Origin: Shiraia sp. slf14
Lineage: Eukaryota > Ascomycota > Dothideomycetes > Pleosporales > Shiraiaceae
Direction: 5' to 3'
Assembly (NCBI GenBank): GCA_000498155.1
Contig: AXZN01000065.1
Coordinates: forward strand, 62,001-126,000
Length of the DNA: 64,000 nt
The position numbers and the translations under genes were made by a program. Numbering within the stretch: the stretch's first letter is position 1; every line of letters starts with the position of its first letter. This document shows, piece by piece, positions 36,063 to 47,612 of the stretch. The notes beneath the pieces are model-generated. The model did no database searches, had not been told where the DNA came from, and was given only the letters and a program-made list of their open reading frames with translations.

Positions 36063-37904
36063 TCAAACACCGCTGACTCTCCTTCTCCTTCCCCGGCTTC
36101 CTCCTTCAGGTCTTTGTGCCAGCACCTCGCGGAGTTCAGGGTCGTCTTTGTCTTTATCCACGTGGTGTACTCTGACATGTCTGTTGATATTCTGTTAGCT
36201 TCCCGTTGTACACGTCTTTTCGCTGTTCTCTTTGTACATGTGTTTATTACATCATCAAGCATGAAATTGACGTAAGATTCGAGATCTGACATACCTCTGC
36301 AAATTATCCGGCCGCGGGTATTTATGCTCCCTATCCGGGCAAAACGGACATACATAACCCGGCGACTGATGGACTAGGCCATGTCGGATCATTTCGTTTT
36401 TCCGCTTGAAGCCCTTCCCGCCTTCGGAGCGGGGACAGCCATTTACTGGGCAGTAATGCGGCCGATTTTGTGAATGGACGTTTGTGTGGGAGCTACAACG
36501 TCAGACTATCGCCCAAATTATGTATACAGCTACCACTCACTTGAGAAGATATTGCGTTTGAAAAGGCAATGCATTACACCCTGGGTATTCGCATCGAAAG
36601 GTTCCAGCACCATGGGAGGCGACATGTTGAATGCCAGAGCCAGGAGGGGGAGGAAGAATAATGGCCGACTGACTTATTGTACCGTCCATGCTTTGCATTC
36701 GTGGCCGCGTCTCGATAGGCGTTTGCTGTGCGCCTGGACTTGGCCCATCCGAGCTTTGATAGCCTTCACTTGGGGATGTCGAGTGTATCGTAGGGGGGTA
36801 TTTCCCACTTTCAGAGGCTTGTGAAGGCCGACGGGCATCGGGTCGGAAAATGTGACCACTGCCAGATTGCAGGAAGGGATCCCGGCTATGTGTGGTATTG
36901 TTGGCACTAATGGGAGAAGACGCATTGAAAGGTGGGAAAGGCGATGAAGGAGAAGGCCCATGTGAGCTAATGGATAGTTGTCGTACACTAGAAATGGGCG
37001 ACTGTCCTATTGATGATGAGATGGAGGGTCGGTGGGCATAGTTATTCGGGCGACCACCCTCCTCACTTATCGATGCAGATCGAGCAATATTGCCAACCAT
37101 ATGCGAGATGGAAGGCAATTGAGTATTTGGCGAAGCTGCGTCACGTGGAGGGGATTGTGGTTGTAAGGCAGGAAGTGTGTCTCCTCTTGATGGCGGGATT
37201 TGTAGTTGCTGAAGACTATTGGATGCTGAAGACTCGTTACGCGAGTATGTACTGACAATGGAGCCATTCCGTTGTGACGACTGACTAGGCGAAGTAGACG
37301 ATGGCAACGATGCAGTCATGATAGGTGTTACCAGACCAGCATCGTTAGCAGTCGAGTGCGTCCCATTGGGTAGACGTGACCCATCTGAAGGTCGCCTGTT
37401 CAACGTAACCGTACCGGCTTTGATATCTGCTTCCACTACCGAATCTCTATGCTGCGAGGTGGCTGTGCGTTGGCCAGATGGGCTCAGAACATCCTTGGCG
37501 GGTGGATGTAAGCTAAAGGGCTGTGCGCCCGTTCGCACAGGGTGAATGCCATTGGGAGCCGAGGGGGCAACGGCGGCCGTGTCGGAGACTTGGTCCTCCA
37601 TATCCTCTTCGTCGTCCGAGGAAGAGCCAGAATCCGAGTTGAGAGCGTTTTGGCTAACCTGCTGTGCAATGTCGGGCCGGTTTGGGTCCATTTCACGGAT
37701 GAGTACCCAGTCGCCTTGGGTAGGTCGGGTCTTGCGGCGATTAGCCTTCTTCCGCCTCCGCGACGAAGGAGAACTAACAGGAGGGTGATAGACTTGCGTC
37801 ACTACAGGGGGCGGGGAGGGAGAAGGGGCTGCTTTGGGAAAGACGCGCTCAAGGCCGGGGCTGCGAGGTTGAAAGTCGTCTTCTGAATAGTATGCCCCGC
37901 TCAT
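36063..37904 (-). CDS. C2H2 zinc-finger protein, putative transcription factor
   Basis: Exons 37904-36541, 36492-36295 and 36180-36063 join to 560 codons (559 aa). Residues 1-430 are disordered and Ser/Pro/Asn-rich with an acidic patch (SSSDDEEDMED) and a basic stretch SSRRRKKANRRKTR that could be a nuclear localisation signal. The C-terminus holds three zinc fingers: CEYPGCNALPF with H..H in NSHTNVH, then YCPVNGCPRSEGGKGFKRKN with MIRHGLVH, then YVCPFCPDREHKYPRPDNL with QRHVRVHH. The fingers are split by both introns, which supports the splicing. The protein ends shortly after VDKDKDDPELREVLAQR. Target genes unknown. Confidence 0.88.
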
Positions 37905-40506
37905 GAAGCCGATTGCGACCTCGAGGCGTTGGACGCAAGAAATGGAGAAAGATGGTGTGTTTCACGGCCAATGGGTTGCCAGTGTGAGTGGAGGATGTCA
38001 ATTCAAGGTGCGATGATCAGCACGTTTCCAAGGTTGCAGCAATCTAGAGTCGGGTCAGCTCATCATTCTTGGACAGCATTGTGCAACAACAAGTGCATCT
38101 CGTCTGACAACCAAGTGTTGGCAAAAAGGCCAAGACAGCTGACAGCGATGACAGAAGAGACACGGAGAACAGACACCCGTTGCGCCCATTGCTGAGAGAA
38201 TGACACCAAAATCGTAGTTACAAGGTAGTCAAATCAAGGCGTGATGCAGCAGCTGTGAAAGCGCATTGCCACTACACCACTTCTCCAACCACAAAATAAA
38301 GAGGCGCAGCGAGAGAAGACAGGCAACAACAACAACATGTAGAATCACATGAAGAGAAAAACAAAGTTTGGAAGCGAAATATACAATCGCAAAGGAAACA
38401 GCACCAAGGTAGGGATGATGGCGAAAAAAGCCGAGTGGCGAAAGCGAAGGTAATCTTGGGGAAGTGATGTGCTTGCGGCTCTGCGAAAAGGCGCGCGATG
38501 GGTGGAGAAGAGACATACCCGAGGGGGGTGCCAGTGCAACGACCTAGTTAATTTTCAGCCTCAAACCAGGCGGCGCAAAGTCCAAAAAGGCTCCGAAGCG
38601 GGGTCAGGCTAAAGGTCGCACGTAGAGAGTAGCCACGGCGAGGGGATGTTTTTTCTGGAGAGCAAGGCGGTCCGACGGGGGGGTCGTGAGAGGGAATGTT
38701 GTCAGAGTGTCATGGGGTGAATGTTGGTGGTAGACGTGTTGGGGGGGGAGAGGGACGAGGCTCTCTACTCTCTTTCTAAGCGCACAGCGAAGGAATCAGG
38801 CGGTTGCTGAGTTAGCCAGACGCGGGACAGGAGTGAAAAGGGAGAGGCGTAAGCATCGGTCGAACCGTCTCTTGCTGCAGGAGAGGGCGTGCTGGCGGTG
38901 CGTCTGTGGGAGGGAGGGAGGCTGATGATTGCGGGGACGGCGATTGACTGGCTGGTGGTTGGTGGAGATGTGCTCGTTTGGGCGAGGCAGTGCTAGAGCG
39001 CATCAGCGCTGGCATGCGTGGGTGATGTGATTCAAGGCCGATGCAGAAGCGGCGGCAGTGGGAGCAGCAAGCGAGGAGGAGGAAGAGGAGGAATAGGAAG
39101 AGACGGCGATGACAGCAATTGGGTAGTAGTGGTAGTCGCAGTCGGATAGGTCCATGGCTCGCCGGGTAGACGAGGAGAAAAGAGAGAGAGGGAGAGAGAA
39201 AAAGGAAAGAGAGAAAGAGAATGAGTGGATGAGAGGGCGGGATCACAGTCAATAGCAGCAACAGGTACAAGGGCTTAGCTACTCGACCAAAGCTTTCCCC
39301 TTCTCTTGTAAAGCGCCGCCGCCGCCGCCGCGCTTTTGTGTCGTCGCGGCTCGATGAGGCTCTCCCAAAGCAGGGTTCGCTGCCCGTCTGTGCGCTCTCC
39401 CCGCTTTCGCTAAGGATCCCCACACTGCCAAGCTTTTTCGAGACTTTCAACTACGAAGTCCTGTCTATCCACCCATCCAGCACGCACATGACCGAGGAGA
39501 ATACAATCCATTACTCGGCCGTCACTTTCTGGCCGTCAGCTTCATCGACTTCATCAGCCCTCATTGTTCCCACATCTCATTACCCATCATCATCATCATC
39601 AATTTTATCTTCCATCATCCACTGCGTACTCTCCCTACACATGCATCTCCTACCGCCGCCCTGCACCCCCCAGCCCGCCTCGGTATACCGCAGCCATGTG
39701 GGTTTTATATTAACCCGGCCAGCCCTTTTCCTCCCTCCAGCCTATCGCACTCCGATTCTGCACTCCTATCCCTTCCTGCCCTATCCTCTCCTATCCCATT
39801 CCTCGTCGCCGTTGGCATATCCCCCCCAACTCCACTGGGCCACTACCTTGACCTACATATGTACACCTCCTGCATCTTCCTTACAAACTTACTGACTGAC
39901 TGACTTCTCCTCATCTCCCTACCCACTTGAGTTTACATACATGTCATGTCATGCCATGCACGCAATGGTTCATGATAATAGTCTCTGTTGCTTTGCTGTC
40001 TTCCTCGTTGCTCACACTGCTGCTCAGCCTATCCTACAATCTTGTGCCATACAGTCTTGGCCCATACGCTGCCTCTGTCTAATGCTTTGCTTTGCTTGCT
40101 TGCTTGCTGGAAAATGCTGCAACCCGCCCTCTATCATGATATGCGCTGAAGCTGTTTCGAAACCCCCCCTCCCCCACACTCCGCTCTCCCTCCCCTATCC
40201 ATGCTCGTGCGCCTGGCCAATCAGAGAGGCAAGTCGGAAATGCGCTGTATCTAGGTAGAAGAAGAAGAAGAAGAGCCAACGCCCCGTCCCCCCACCGAAA
40301 CAAACTGGAAAAAATAGGCTGATGAAGCAATGCTCGCGCCTCCTCCCCACCCGTAGTCGTCGTCTTTTCGTGTCCCTCGTAACCGAAGAGAGTAAAAAAA
40401 AAATTGAAGAGAATCCAGCCAATCCCATTTTAGCCTCAGCCGCATCTGCGCGCTTCGGCTACACGTGCTGCTGCTGCTGCTGCTGTGCACACGCCGGTTC
40501 CCATAT
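37905..40506. other. Long intergenic region upstream of the zinc-finger gene
   Basis: 2.6 kb. Strongly strand-biased low-complexity sequence: GA-rich from about 38,600 to 39,260, a GCC run near 39,315-39,333, then CT-rich to about 40,400, plus TCA and TGCTGC microrepeats near 39,585 and 40,470. A 212-codon minus-strand ORF (38812-39450) is built of this bias and is not called. Such long regions often precede regulatory genes in fungi; no site was identified. Confidence 0.5.
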
Positions 40507-42829
40507 TTACGCCCTCGCTTGACCGCCAAATCCTGGGACGCCCGTCCATTTGTGGTCCGCCGGCAATTTCGGTCGTCCAAAATTCTCATCCAAATCCAGA
40601 ATCACCTTGAGTGCGTTTCGGCTCCGCAGGTATGGTAGCGGTGCTGTCGCTTCTTCCAGCCCCACCGATGGCTCGAGTTTGGCATCTGAGTGAGCTCCGC
40701 CGGGCATGGGCAACGCTGCCAATCGTTAGTGAACATGTTCAACCTTGTGACACCTTTGCATGCAATAGCAAAAACATACCTCGCTGAAGTACTTCATATC
40801 CTGCCAACGTGAAGCCAAATTGCGGCGAGGATCGCATGATACGTGCAGGTCCACCCTTGAAGAAGGCCTTGAACCCTTCCTCGCGCCAGATGGTTTGTGC
40901 ACAATGCCTCAGACCGTTGTATGTCGCCTCACCCTTTCGAGCCTCCACCTGCAATCGAGTCTTGATGACATCGCAGGGGGTTGTCAAATATGCCGCAGGC
41001 ATACCGGCAATCGCACCGGCAGTCAACATCTGAAGCACACCCAGCGACTTTTGCGGGCTCTCTCCAAAAAAGTCCTTTTTCAAATGGCTGTATGCGGGGA
41101 AGTAGATGGCGGAAAAAGGCACTTGGCTCCTTGTCAGCGTCACAGCCAAGTGTTCCCAGCAGTTGAAAACTTACCATCACGGAGCAGACATGCCGTGACG
41201 CCCTTGTACAATCCAACCAAACCCAAGTTGCGTACGATCCACATGGCCGATCGCTTGGGGACACCTTCGACATTCTTTGCCAGCTCACCTTGCACCTGCA
41301 GACGAATCTTGACGATTTCAAGCGGGTTGGTGAAGATCTGAAAGATCTCTATTAGCACAAAATCTTCTTGTTATTGCACCATTCGCGACAAACTCACCAC
41401 TTGACACGCTCCTGCAGAACCACCTGCAAGGACTTCGTGAGGCCACTTGATGGCTCCCGTGTTCTTGTCAGTAAGCTTACCGCGCACCAGATCGTTGACC
41501 GTCAGCTTAATGGCCTTCTCAGGAGCAACACCAACAAGCTGGGGAAGTACTCCAGAGTACAAGCCTCGGAAACCTTCATTCTTAATCACCTTCTTGGCGC
41601 AATCAATCGAGTTCTTGTACAAAACCTGTCCAACGCCCGAACTTCGCTGGTTTTGCATGCGCGTCTTGACCAAATCAATGGGATACACCATGAACGCACC
41701 AAAAGCACCAGCCAGCGATCCAAGTGCGAAATGATGAATTGACTCAAGAATGTCATGCCATATGGTCTTGGTGGTCGCAAAAACCTTCTGGCCTGCATCA
41801 CCAATCGCAGTTGCGCCTAGTGCTGATACTGTGTGCCATGAGGGGTCAAGCACACGCGCAAAATCCCTCAAGCTGAGCCTGCCAGATGCTTCATCCAGAC
41901 CAGCAAAATGGAACAAGATATCTGCCTCCATGGGGGTGTAGAGGTTGAAGCGGCTTATCCTGGCTGCCTCGTTTAAGAAGTCTGTACGAGTAATTTTGCC
42001 GTCTGCGCTCTTTTGTGTAGCATTGCGCACAATGAGCTCGACCATGTCCATCTGCTGGATCACGTTCTGGAAAGCACGGACATTGGCGTAGGAAATCTTG
42101 CTCCCCACGGAAATGTTGCAGAGAGTGGGGAGATTTTCGAGGAGATAATCTGAAAGCTTGTGGCTCGCTGTTTCGCGGATGATGCGCTGAAAGTCCTCGG
42201 GTTCAATGAAACCATTTTTGGCCTGGTCGAAATGTGTGAAGCCCTGTCGCACTCGCTCGCCTTGGAGGCCACGGAGCATTTGAGCAAATTGTGGGTAGGT
42301 CATGGCGTGTCTGTGTTTTTTTGAGCCAATGTACAGAGATGCCCAGTCTCCTTCCCAGTTGAAGGGTAGGCTCTCCTCTGTCTTGTGGGCCTTCCATGTC
42401 TCGTAGAATTCGTCAAAGTTGATGTAGCCAGTTCTGTTCTTGTCGAAGAAGCGGAAGACAACCTCGTACTCGGCGTCTGGTTTGGCAAGGAGGTTTTGGA
42501 AGACAGACCAGTCCTGGAGACTGACCTTGCCCTTCCTGTCGCGGTCGGCTACAGTAAAGAGGATGCTGTACTGGAAGCGTTTGATTTTGTGCTGTAAAAA
42601 GGCGCATCATGGTAAGCTTCGAAGCAGCGATCTGCAGGGCTATACTGCTTACAAAATCTTCGCTCTCAGGCGCAACAGCATCGATGAATTGATCCTCGTT
42701 CAGGTAGTATTCACCGCTCTCGTCTTTCTGCGCATACTTGAGAAAGGCAGCGCGCGTGAGCTGTGACAACTGGGGCTCGTCGGTGGTCCCCAAGAGCACC
42801 TCGCCTACTTGCTCCTTGACCGTCGCCAT
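40507..42829 (-). CDS. AGC1: Mitochondrial aspartate/glutamate carrier with EF-hands (Agc1/citrin type)
   Basis: Calcium-regulated exchanger of the inner mitochondrial membrane, part of the malate-aspartate shuttle. Exons 42829-42653, 42591-41398, 41337-41175, 41121-40780 and 40715-40507 join to 695 codons (694 aa), as in aralar/citrin. The N-terminal half carries EF-hand-like units (FFDKNRTGYINFDEFYETW, FDQAKNGFIEPEDFQRI, and TQKSADGKITRTDFL). The C-terminal half has three carrier repeats with signatures YPIDLVKTRMQ, NPLEIVKIRLQ and TPCDVIKTRLQ. The tail ends GVPGFGGQARA. The intron 41174-41122 has donor GTAAGT but ends in AAG; no other AG keeps frame. The extra N-terminal EF-hand length separates it from ordinary carriers. 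Confidence 0.95.
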
Positions 42830-43852
42830 GGTGCGGATTGGGGAGGACGGGGATGAGTGGCGGTGACTGTGAGGCAATTGGCCCTAGGGAGAGTCGTAAA
42901 GGTAGATAGGATAGGGTAGGAGTAAGCAGAAACAGTCAGTAGGAAGGGATGTGTGTGTGAGTCGTCGGCCAACACGCCGTCACGGGCACTGAAGCTCGGG
43001 CGTGCTGCGAGCTCGGAGAGCTAAAACAAAAATACCTAGCGGCGGGGCCTCGGAGAAGGCGTGGGGGAAAGCTGCTGGGGAAGCAATAAAAAGCACAATC
43101 CAATGTGATAAAAACCGTCACTAATACTATTTCTTCGTGGAGACGTTGCTGACTTGTCAATTCCCCAACGCGACACTTGTCTCCTGTCTCGCTTTTTTTT
43201 TCTTTGCCTCCCTCTGCGCGACATGCCGTCACGCAGTCATCCTCACCGCCTGCACATGGATTGATTGGCTCTCGGTGTGGCTAGATGCATTGCTGAGATT
43301 GCCTGATGAGCCTCTCATGCGCGTCTCGAGCCGCAATCCGGATCGATTGATGGCTGCATGGATTGGACTACTGCACAAGGCAAGCCGCTCTCCGTGCTTC
43401 CCCGGACTAAAGAGAGTTTCAACTGTCACGTTCCCTAGCCGCGCCGCTCGTCCATGCGTCCTGTGATTATCGTGCGTGGTGTATTCGTTCAAAAGTCGTC
43501 GAGCCAATCTCAACATAATTTCTATTCTTTTGTTTTTTGTTTTTGCATCTTGAAAACTACAGCAAATTCCTTCTTTTGTTTGAACTTTGTACAAGGACAC
43601 TATCATTGCCTTGAATGACTCCATGATGAATTCACATGTGCCCCATCGCAGACTGCTCGCTTAGCCACCGGGAACGACCGGAGCACGACTAGCCATCAAC
43701 TAACGCTGCTAATGGACCACCGGGACGAATGGCTCTAAATAGTAAAAAAGGTACAAGTGCCGCATTTCAAAAAGACCCTTGGTATCGTTCTTGCTAGTCT
43801 AGCGAACATGTAATATAATGTACAAACGCTCTAATATGAACACGCTTCCACC
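42830..43852. other. Intergenic between AGC1 start and PDX1 stop
   Basis: About 1 kb containing the AGC1 promoter and the 3' region of the PDH component X gene. ORFs are short and unrecognised. Confidence 0.5.
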
Positions 43853-45355
43853 TCAGACAACAAGTCTCCCAGGTTGAGCCTCTAGCACCCTCTTGACTCG
43901 TTCAAGGAATACACGGCCTCTCTTCACGTCGCCCTTGGGCACATTGACGCTGAAGACATGAACGGAGGGAACTGCAACTTCCGCTGCACCGGCCTTGCGA
44001 GCCTTGCCTACTTGGGCTACCGACTTCTTTGCTGTGAGGATGTCTAGCACGTCTGGCTTTTTGAATACCTGCGCTCGTGCACTTTGCATTGTTGCGGGCA
44101 TGAGAGGTGTTACTGCAGGGACAAGATGACCTCGTGAGAATTGCTTTCCAGCAACCCCGAGCACTGCGTTGAACAGCTCATCAGCAGATGGCTTTGCTGC
44201 CTTAGACTTGGGCAACTCTTCATTGGCGAGTTCGCAAGCTCGAGCAATGAAGTCTGAAAGAGGAAGAAATACGCCAATCGACTCTTCCAAACGTTGTTGG
44301 CATTCCTTTACCGCCTTGAAAGAGACAGGTAGTGCGATCTCAACCTCCTCTTCTGGTACTACAGCCTCAGCACTGGCTACAGGCTTCTGTGCAGGTGCCT
44401 CCTTCTTTGCTGCGACCTTGATGTTGGAGAGGTCGAGATGAGCCAGCGTCTTGAAGCGTTGTGCCAGTTCGGCGGGATACGAGTTTTGGATCTGACCAAT
44501 GTATGCTAGCACATCACCCTTCAATAACCTGCCACCAGGTCCACTCGCAGGAATCTTGTCAGCCTCTTCCTTTGGTAAACCATTGACCTTCAGAAGATGC
44601 TGAACGGAGGGGTACAACGGGTATGTTTGCTTCTGGGCTTTGCTACCAGATGCAGCATTGGAGGCATCGGATTTGGGCGCTGGGTCAGCAGTTCGCTCCT
44701 CTTTCGGCACTGACTTCGATTCCTCACGAGGTTGCTCCTTGGGTGCCTCCGCCTTGCTTGCAGCTGGTTTATCTTCAGCTGGAAGCTCGAGAGAGCTCAC
44801 ATCGTCGCCTGGCTCAGCAGTGACTGCTATCCGCGAGCCGACCTGAACTGCCTTTGATCCATCCCCTTGCTGTGATGTATGTCAGTTACACCCTTGGCTC
44901 TGTCATGAACCCCCACATACAATGATTTTGGCCAGGATGCCATCATCCTGAGCCTCAACGTCCATCTGAGCCTTATCCGTCTCGATTTCGAGCAGTACGT
45001 CGCCAGCAGCAAACGAGTCGCCTAACCTGGTCAGTATTACGGAGCTGAGTAATGTTCATCCCCCCAAAAGATATGTTCTTTGTATGCAACGGATGTTGGG
45101 TCGTGGTAGGCTTGTACCTTCTTTGATCTTCCATGTCGCAATATTGCCTTCGGTCATCGTTGGAGAAAGCGCGGGCATGTTGAAGTTCTGCGCCGCGAGC
45201 GCTGCATGGCCAGAGTGGAATGCTGTTCATTGCTGTCAGCGTCTGTCTTGAATACGAATTGCACCTTATTCCTCACCTCTGCGAGCCCTATTGTTGCGAA
45301 CTTGCCGGGTCGCAGCGCGCGCCGACGCCCGATATACCGCAGCGATTGAAGCCAT
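43853..45355 (-). CDS. PDX1: Pyruvate dehydrogenase complex protein X (E3-binding protein)
   Basis: Non-catalytic component that anchors dihydrolipoamide dehydrogenase to the E2 core in mitochondria. Exons 45355-45277, 45222-45118, 45021-44921 and 44869-43853 join to 434 codons (433 aa). The N-terminus MASIAAVYRASARAATRQVR is a mitochondrial presequence. The lipoyl domain has FNMPALSPTMTEGNIATWK and the lipoyl lysine Lys78 in EIETDKAQMDVEAQDDG. A Lys/Glu/Pro/Ala-rich linker follows, then the E3-binding domain at about 178-220 (YPLYPSVQHLLKVNG ... GPGGRLLKGDVLAYI). The C-terminal part is only distantly E2-like and lacks the HxxxDG acetyltransferase motif, which identifies it as Pdx1 rather than Lat1. 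Confidence 0.92.
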
Positions 45356-45602
45356 CAAAGACCAATTGGCGAGAGAGAAGGGTCGCGCAAGCTGAGGTGG
45401 GTAGAAGAGGGCAGACCGGAGGTTGTTGAAATGTTGAGCAGCGAAGCTTAGTACGCAGCGCATGGACCCTCATGCTGTACATTTTCCAGATAAAACCACT
45501 ACAGGCATCTCCACAACGCCAATCGCTTATATCAGCAACTTCTTCCCATGTAAATGTTCCTGCAAAATATGATGTGGTGTATAGCAATTAATTAGAACTA
45601 GA
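45356..45602. promoter_or_regulatory. Compact bidirectional promoter, PDX1 and TMEM223-like gene
   Basis: 247 bp between two divergent start codons, both genes coding probable mitochondrial proteins. No defined transcription-factor site was identified by eye. Confidence 0.6.
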
Positions 45603-46531
45603 ATGCCTCCCGTCTCGCGGGGTTTCGCCAGCTTCCTTCATCAAGGCTCTTTACGGCTCCCCTCATCCTTGCGCGCGGCACTATTTGGAGCTCGAGCACA
45701 GTTCTTCCAACCAAATACTATTGGGAGTTCACGTTCTTTCACATCCTCAATACTGCGAAGATATCAGTACCAGTATAAAAGCAACCTCAGACCGAATGTA
45801 TTCGTAAACAATGACCCTGTCCTGCGACAAGTCGTCCAGACCCGCCAGCCAGTTCTCTTATACGAAGCACCAAGGAACAAATGGTATTATTTGAAAGTGT
45901 ATGGGACTGCAGGATTATGGATAGGCACAGGCGCATACTCGATTAAGTTCCAGGATGACATCAAGGAATTGAAGGACCTGGCGTTCTTCGTCCGCCCAAC
46001 ATATGTCTTTGTAGGACTTGCTTTTGTTGCAATTGGCTGCTACATCTGTACTGCCCCAACAAATCGAATGAGGATTCTTGAAGTCCTACCTAGTGTCCAA
46101 GGCGGTCCGCTGCAGTTGCGCATGACAGTACGAGCAGCCCCTTGGACCAAGGAAAAGATCATCTACTCGGATATCGGTGGCGCGACGATAAGCGAGAAGA
46201 CGTTCCCTATGAAAGAGGAGCTTATTGAAGCAGAGAGGGCAAGGCGTCAGAAAGTCTTTGAAGATCTTGGGCATATGCCCATCATACCGAGGATATGGGA
46301 AGGCTCAGCGAGATGGGTGCATCAGAAATGGACGAATTTCTTTCTCAAATTCAAATTTGCTGTGCTGAGGTTTGGCATTGCGAGAGTAGACGTGTATGGT
46401 GATAAGTGGAAGATTGATTGCTCTGGTTGGTTACTAGAGGATGGCAAAGGTACGTCTACATGAACAGGGCGCACTTTGTAATCGTGACTAATGTGATGAC
46501 AGCTATCGATCGTCTGATACCAGAGGAATAA
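45603..46531 (+). CDS. Probable mitochondrial inner-membrane protein, TMEM223-like
   Basis: Exons 45603-46449 and 46503-46531 (intron 46450-46502) join to 292 codons (291 aa); the second exon supplies only AIDRLIPEE. The Arg/Ser/Phe-rich N-terminus, with GSSRSFTSSILRRYQYQYK, looks like a presequence. Two membrane helices are visible: YLKVYGTAGLWIGTGAYSI (about 95-113) and RPTYVFVGLAFVAIGCYICT (about 130-150). Then follow NRMRILEVLPS and a charged C-terminal half ending in VDVYGDKWKIDCSGWLLEDG. The two-helix hairpin plus this arrangement resembles the TMEM186/TMEM223 group linked to respiratory-complex assembly; the assignment is tentative. Confidence 0.75.
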
Positions 46532-46572
46532 GGTACTAATTGCTTAGGATGAACGACATGAAGTATACAAGT

Positions 46573-46880
46573 TTTTCGAGATCAAAGTACTGTCTGTGTT
46601 GCACGATCTGATATGAGATATATGTATACTTAGTGTAAAATACGAAGGAAAATTGAAGGGTGGAAGCCCACAAAATTACACCTCAGAAGACGACATTTAA
46701 TGATGCACTATAGCGCTTAGAGTTTGATAAAGCCTTGTAGGCATCAGCTCGCTTTAAGATCAAACCACTTTTTGTGTTGCACGATTTGATATCAAGTATA
46801 TGTACGCATATTGTAGAATGCGATTCACATTAAATCAATGGAAGCTATACATAATCGCACCTCAGAAAACGACAGATTGC
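46573..46880 (+). repeat. Imperfect tandem duplication, about 180 bp period
   Basis: Two copies are visible by eye: one from about 46,575 to 46,695 and one from about 46,757 to 46,877. Shared anchor strings are AGATCAAA, TGTGTTGCACGAT, TGATAT, ATATGTA, TGGAAGC and CACCTCAGAA..ACGACA. Divergence is considerable, so the duplication is not recent. Confidence 0.75.
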
Positions 46881-47096
46881 AATGCGATTAGCAAATTAGC
46901 AGGTTTGTGAGGAGTTGTTTGTGACTTGAAGTGCTGTTGGTGGCTTCGCCATTGCCATTGCCTTTTTCAGCTCCATCGCCCTTTCCTTCCACATTAGCGT
47001 TACCAGAAGTTTTCGTAGCAGGTTGAGAGGCAAATTGAAAACTCTTCTTCCTTTAGCAACTCTCAATTCTCAATTCCAGGTATGTTCAATTCGCTA

Positions 47097-47180
47097 TTCC
47101 ACTCTGCTCTCCAGTCTGCTCTCCAATCTGGTCATCAATCTGGTCCCCAATCTGGTTCTCAATCCTGGCCATTCAGTCTG
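47097..47180 (+). repeat. 12-bp minisatellite, about six or seven copies
   Basis: Degenerate 12-mers ending in AATCTG or AGTCTG (for example CTCTCCAATCTG, GTCATCAATCTG, GTCCCCAATCTG). One frame of the plus strand reads a QSG-like repeat, but no gene is claimed. Confidence 0.75.
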
Positions 47181-47612
47181 ATTTCCATACTGAAAAAAAA
47201 AATACAACAAAAACATCATCGGATCTGCAGCTCTCTCAATTGCAAGGCAAGTTCGATCTTTTCCCTTTCAGCACTTCATCCAATTCATCAATAGTCCAAT
47301 GGTCATCCTTTTCCCTTTATTGCTTATCTCCTCTTTGATGAATGAATTTGTTGATATCCATGGCAATGAACGTTCTTTCCCTTCACGAGGACTCTTTACG
47401 TTTGAGTTTTATTGCTGACTATGCTATGCACATATATATAGATTGACTATCATTCTCGCATCCTCACATATTCACAGCCGTCAACCATCACATACATTGC
47501 ATGGGACTGTACCTACCTTCCGTAAGGTCGATTTGAACATAATGAAGCAGACCGGAGCAGCACTAGTGTTAGACTGGGTATCACAGGTGCTTACTGACGT
47601 GGATATAGTACA

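Larger units (their letters stand above)
46532..47612. other. Intergenic, left part of a repeat-dense island
   Basis: Holds an imperfect tandem duplication (46573-46880), a 31-bp motif repeated at the far end of the island (46721-46751) and a 12-bp minisatellite (47097-47180). No gene is supported, although a short ORF crosses the minisatellite at 47082-47294. Confidence 0.65.

Noticed and set aside
38812..39450. Minus-strand ORF of 212 codons
   Set aside because: Composition follows the GA/CT bias of the region, mostly Leu/Ser/Pro/Arg, with no domain or splice partner.
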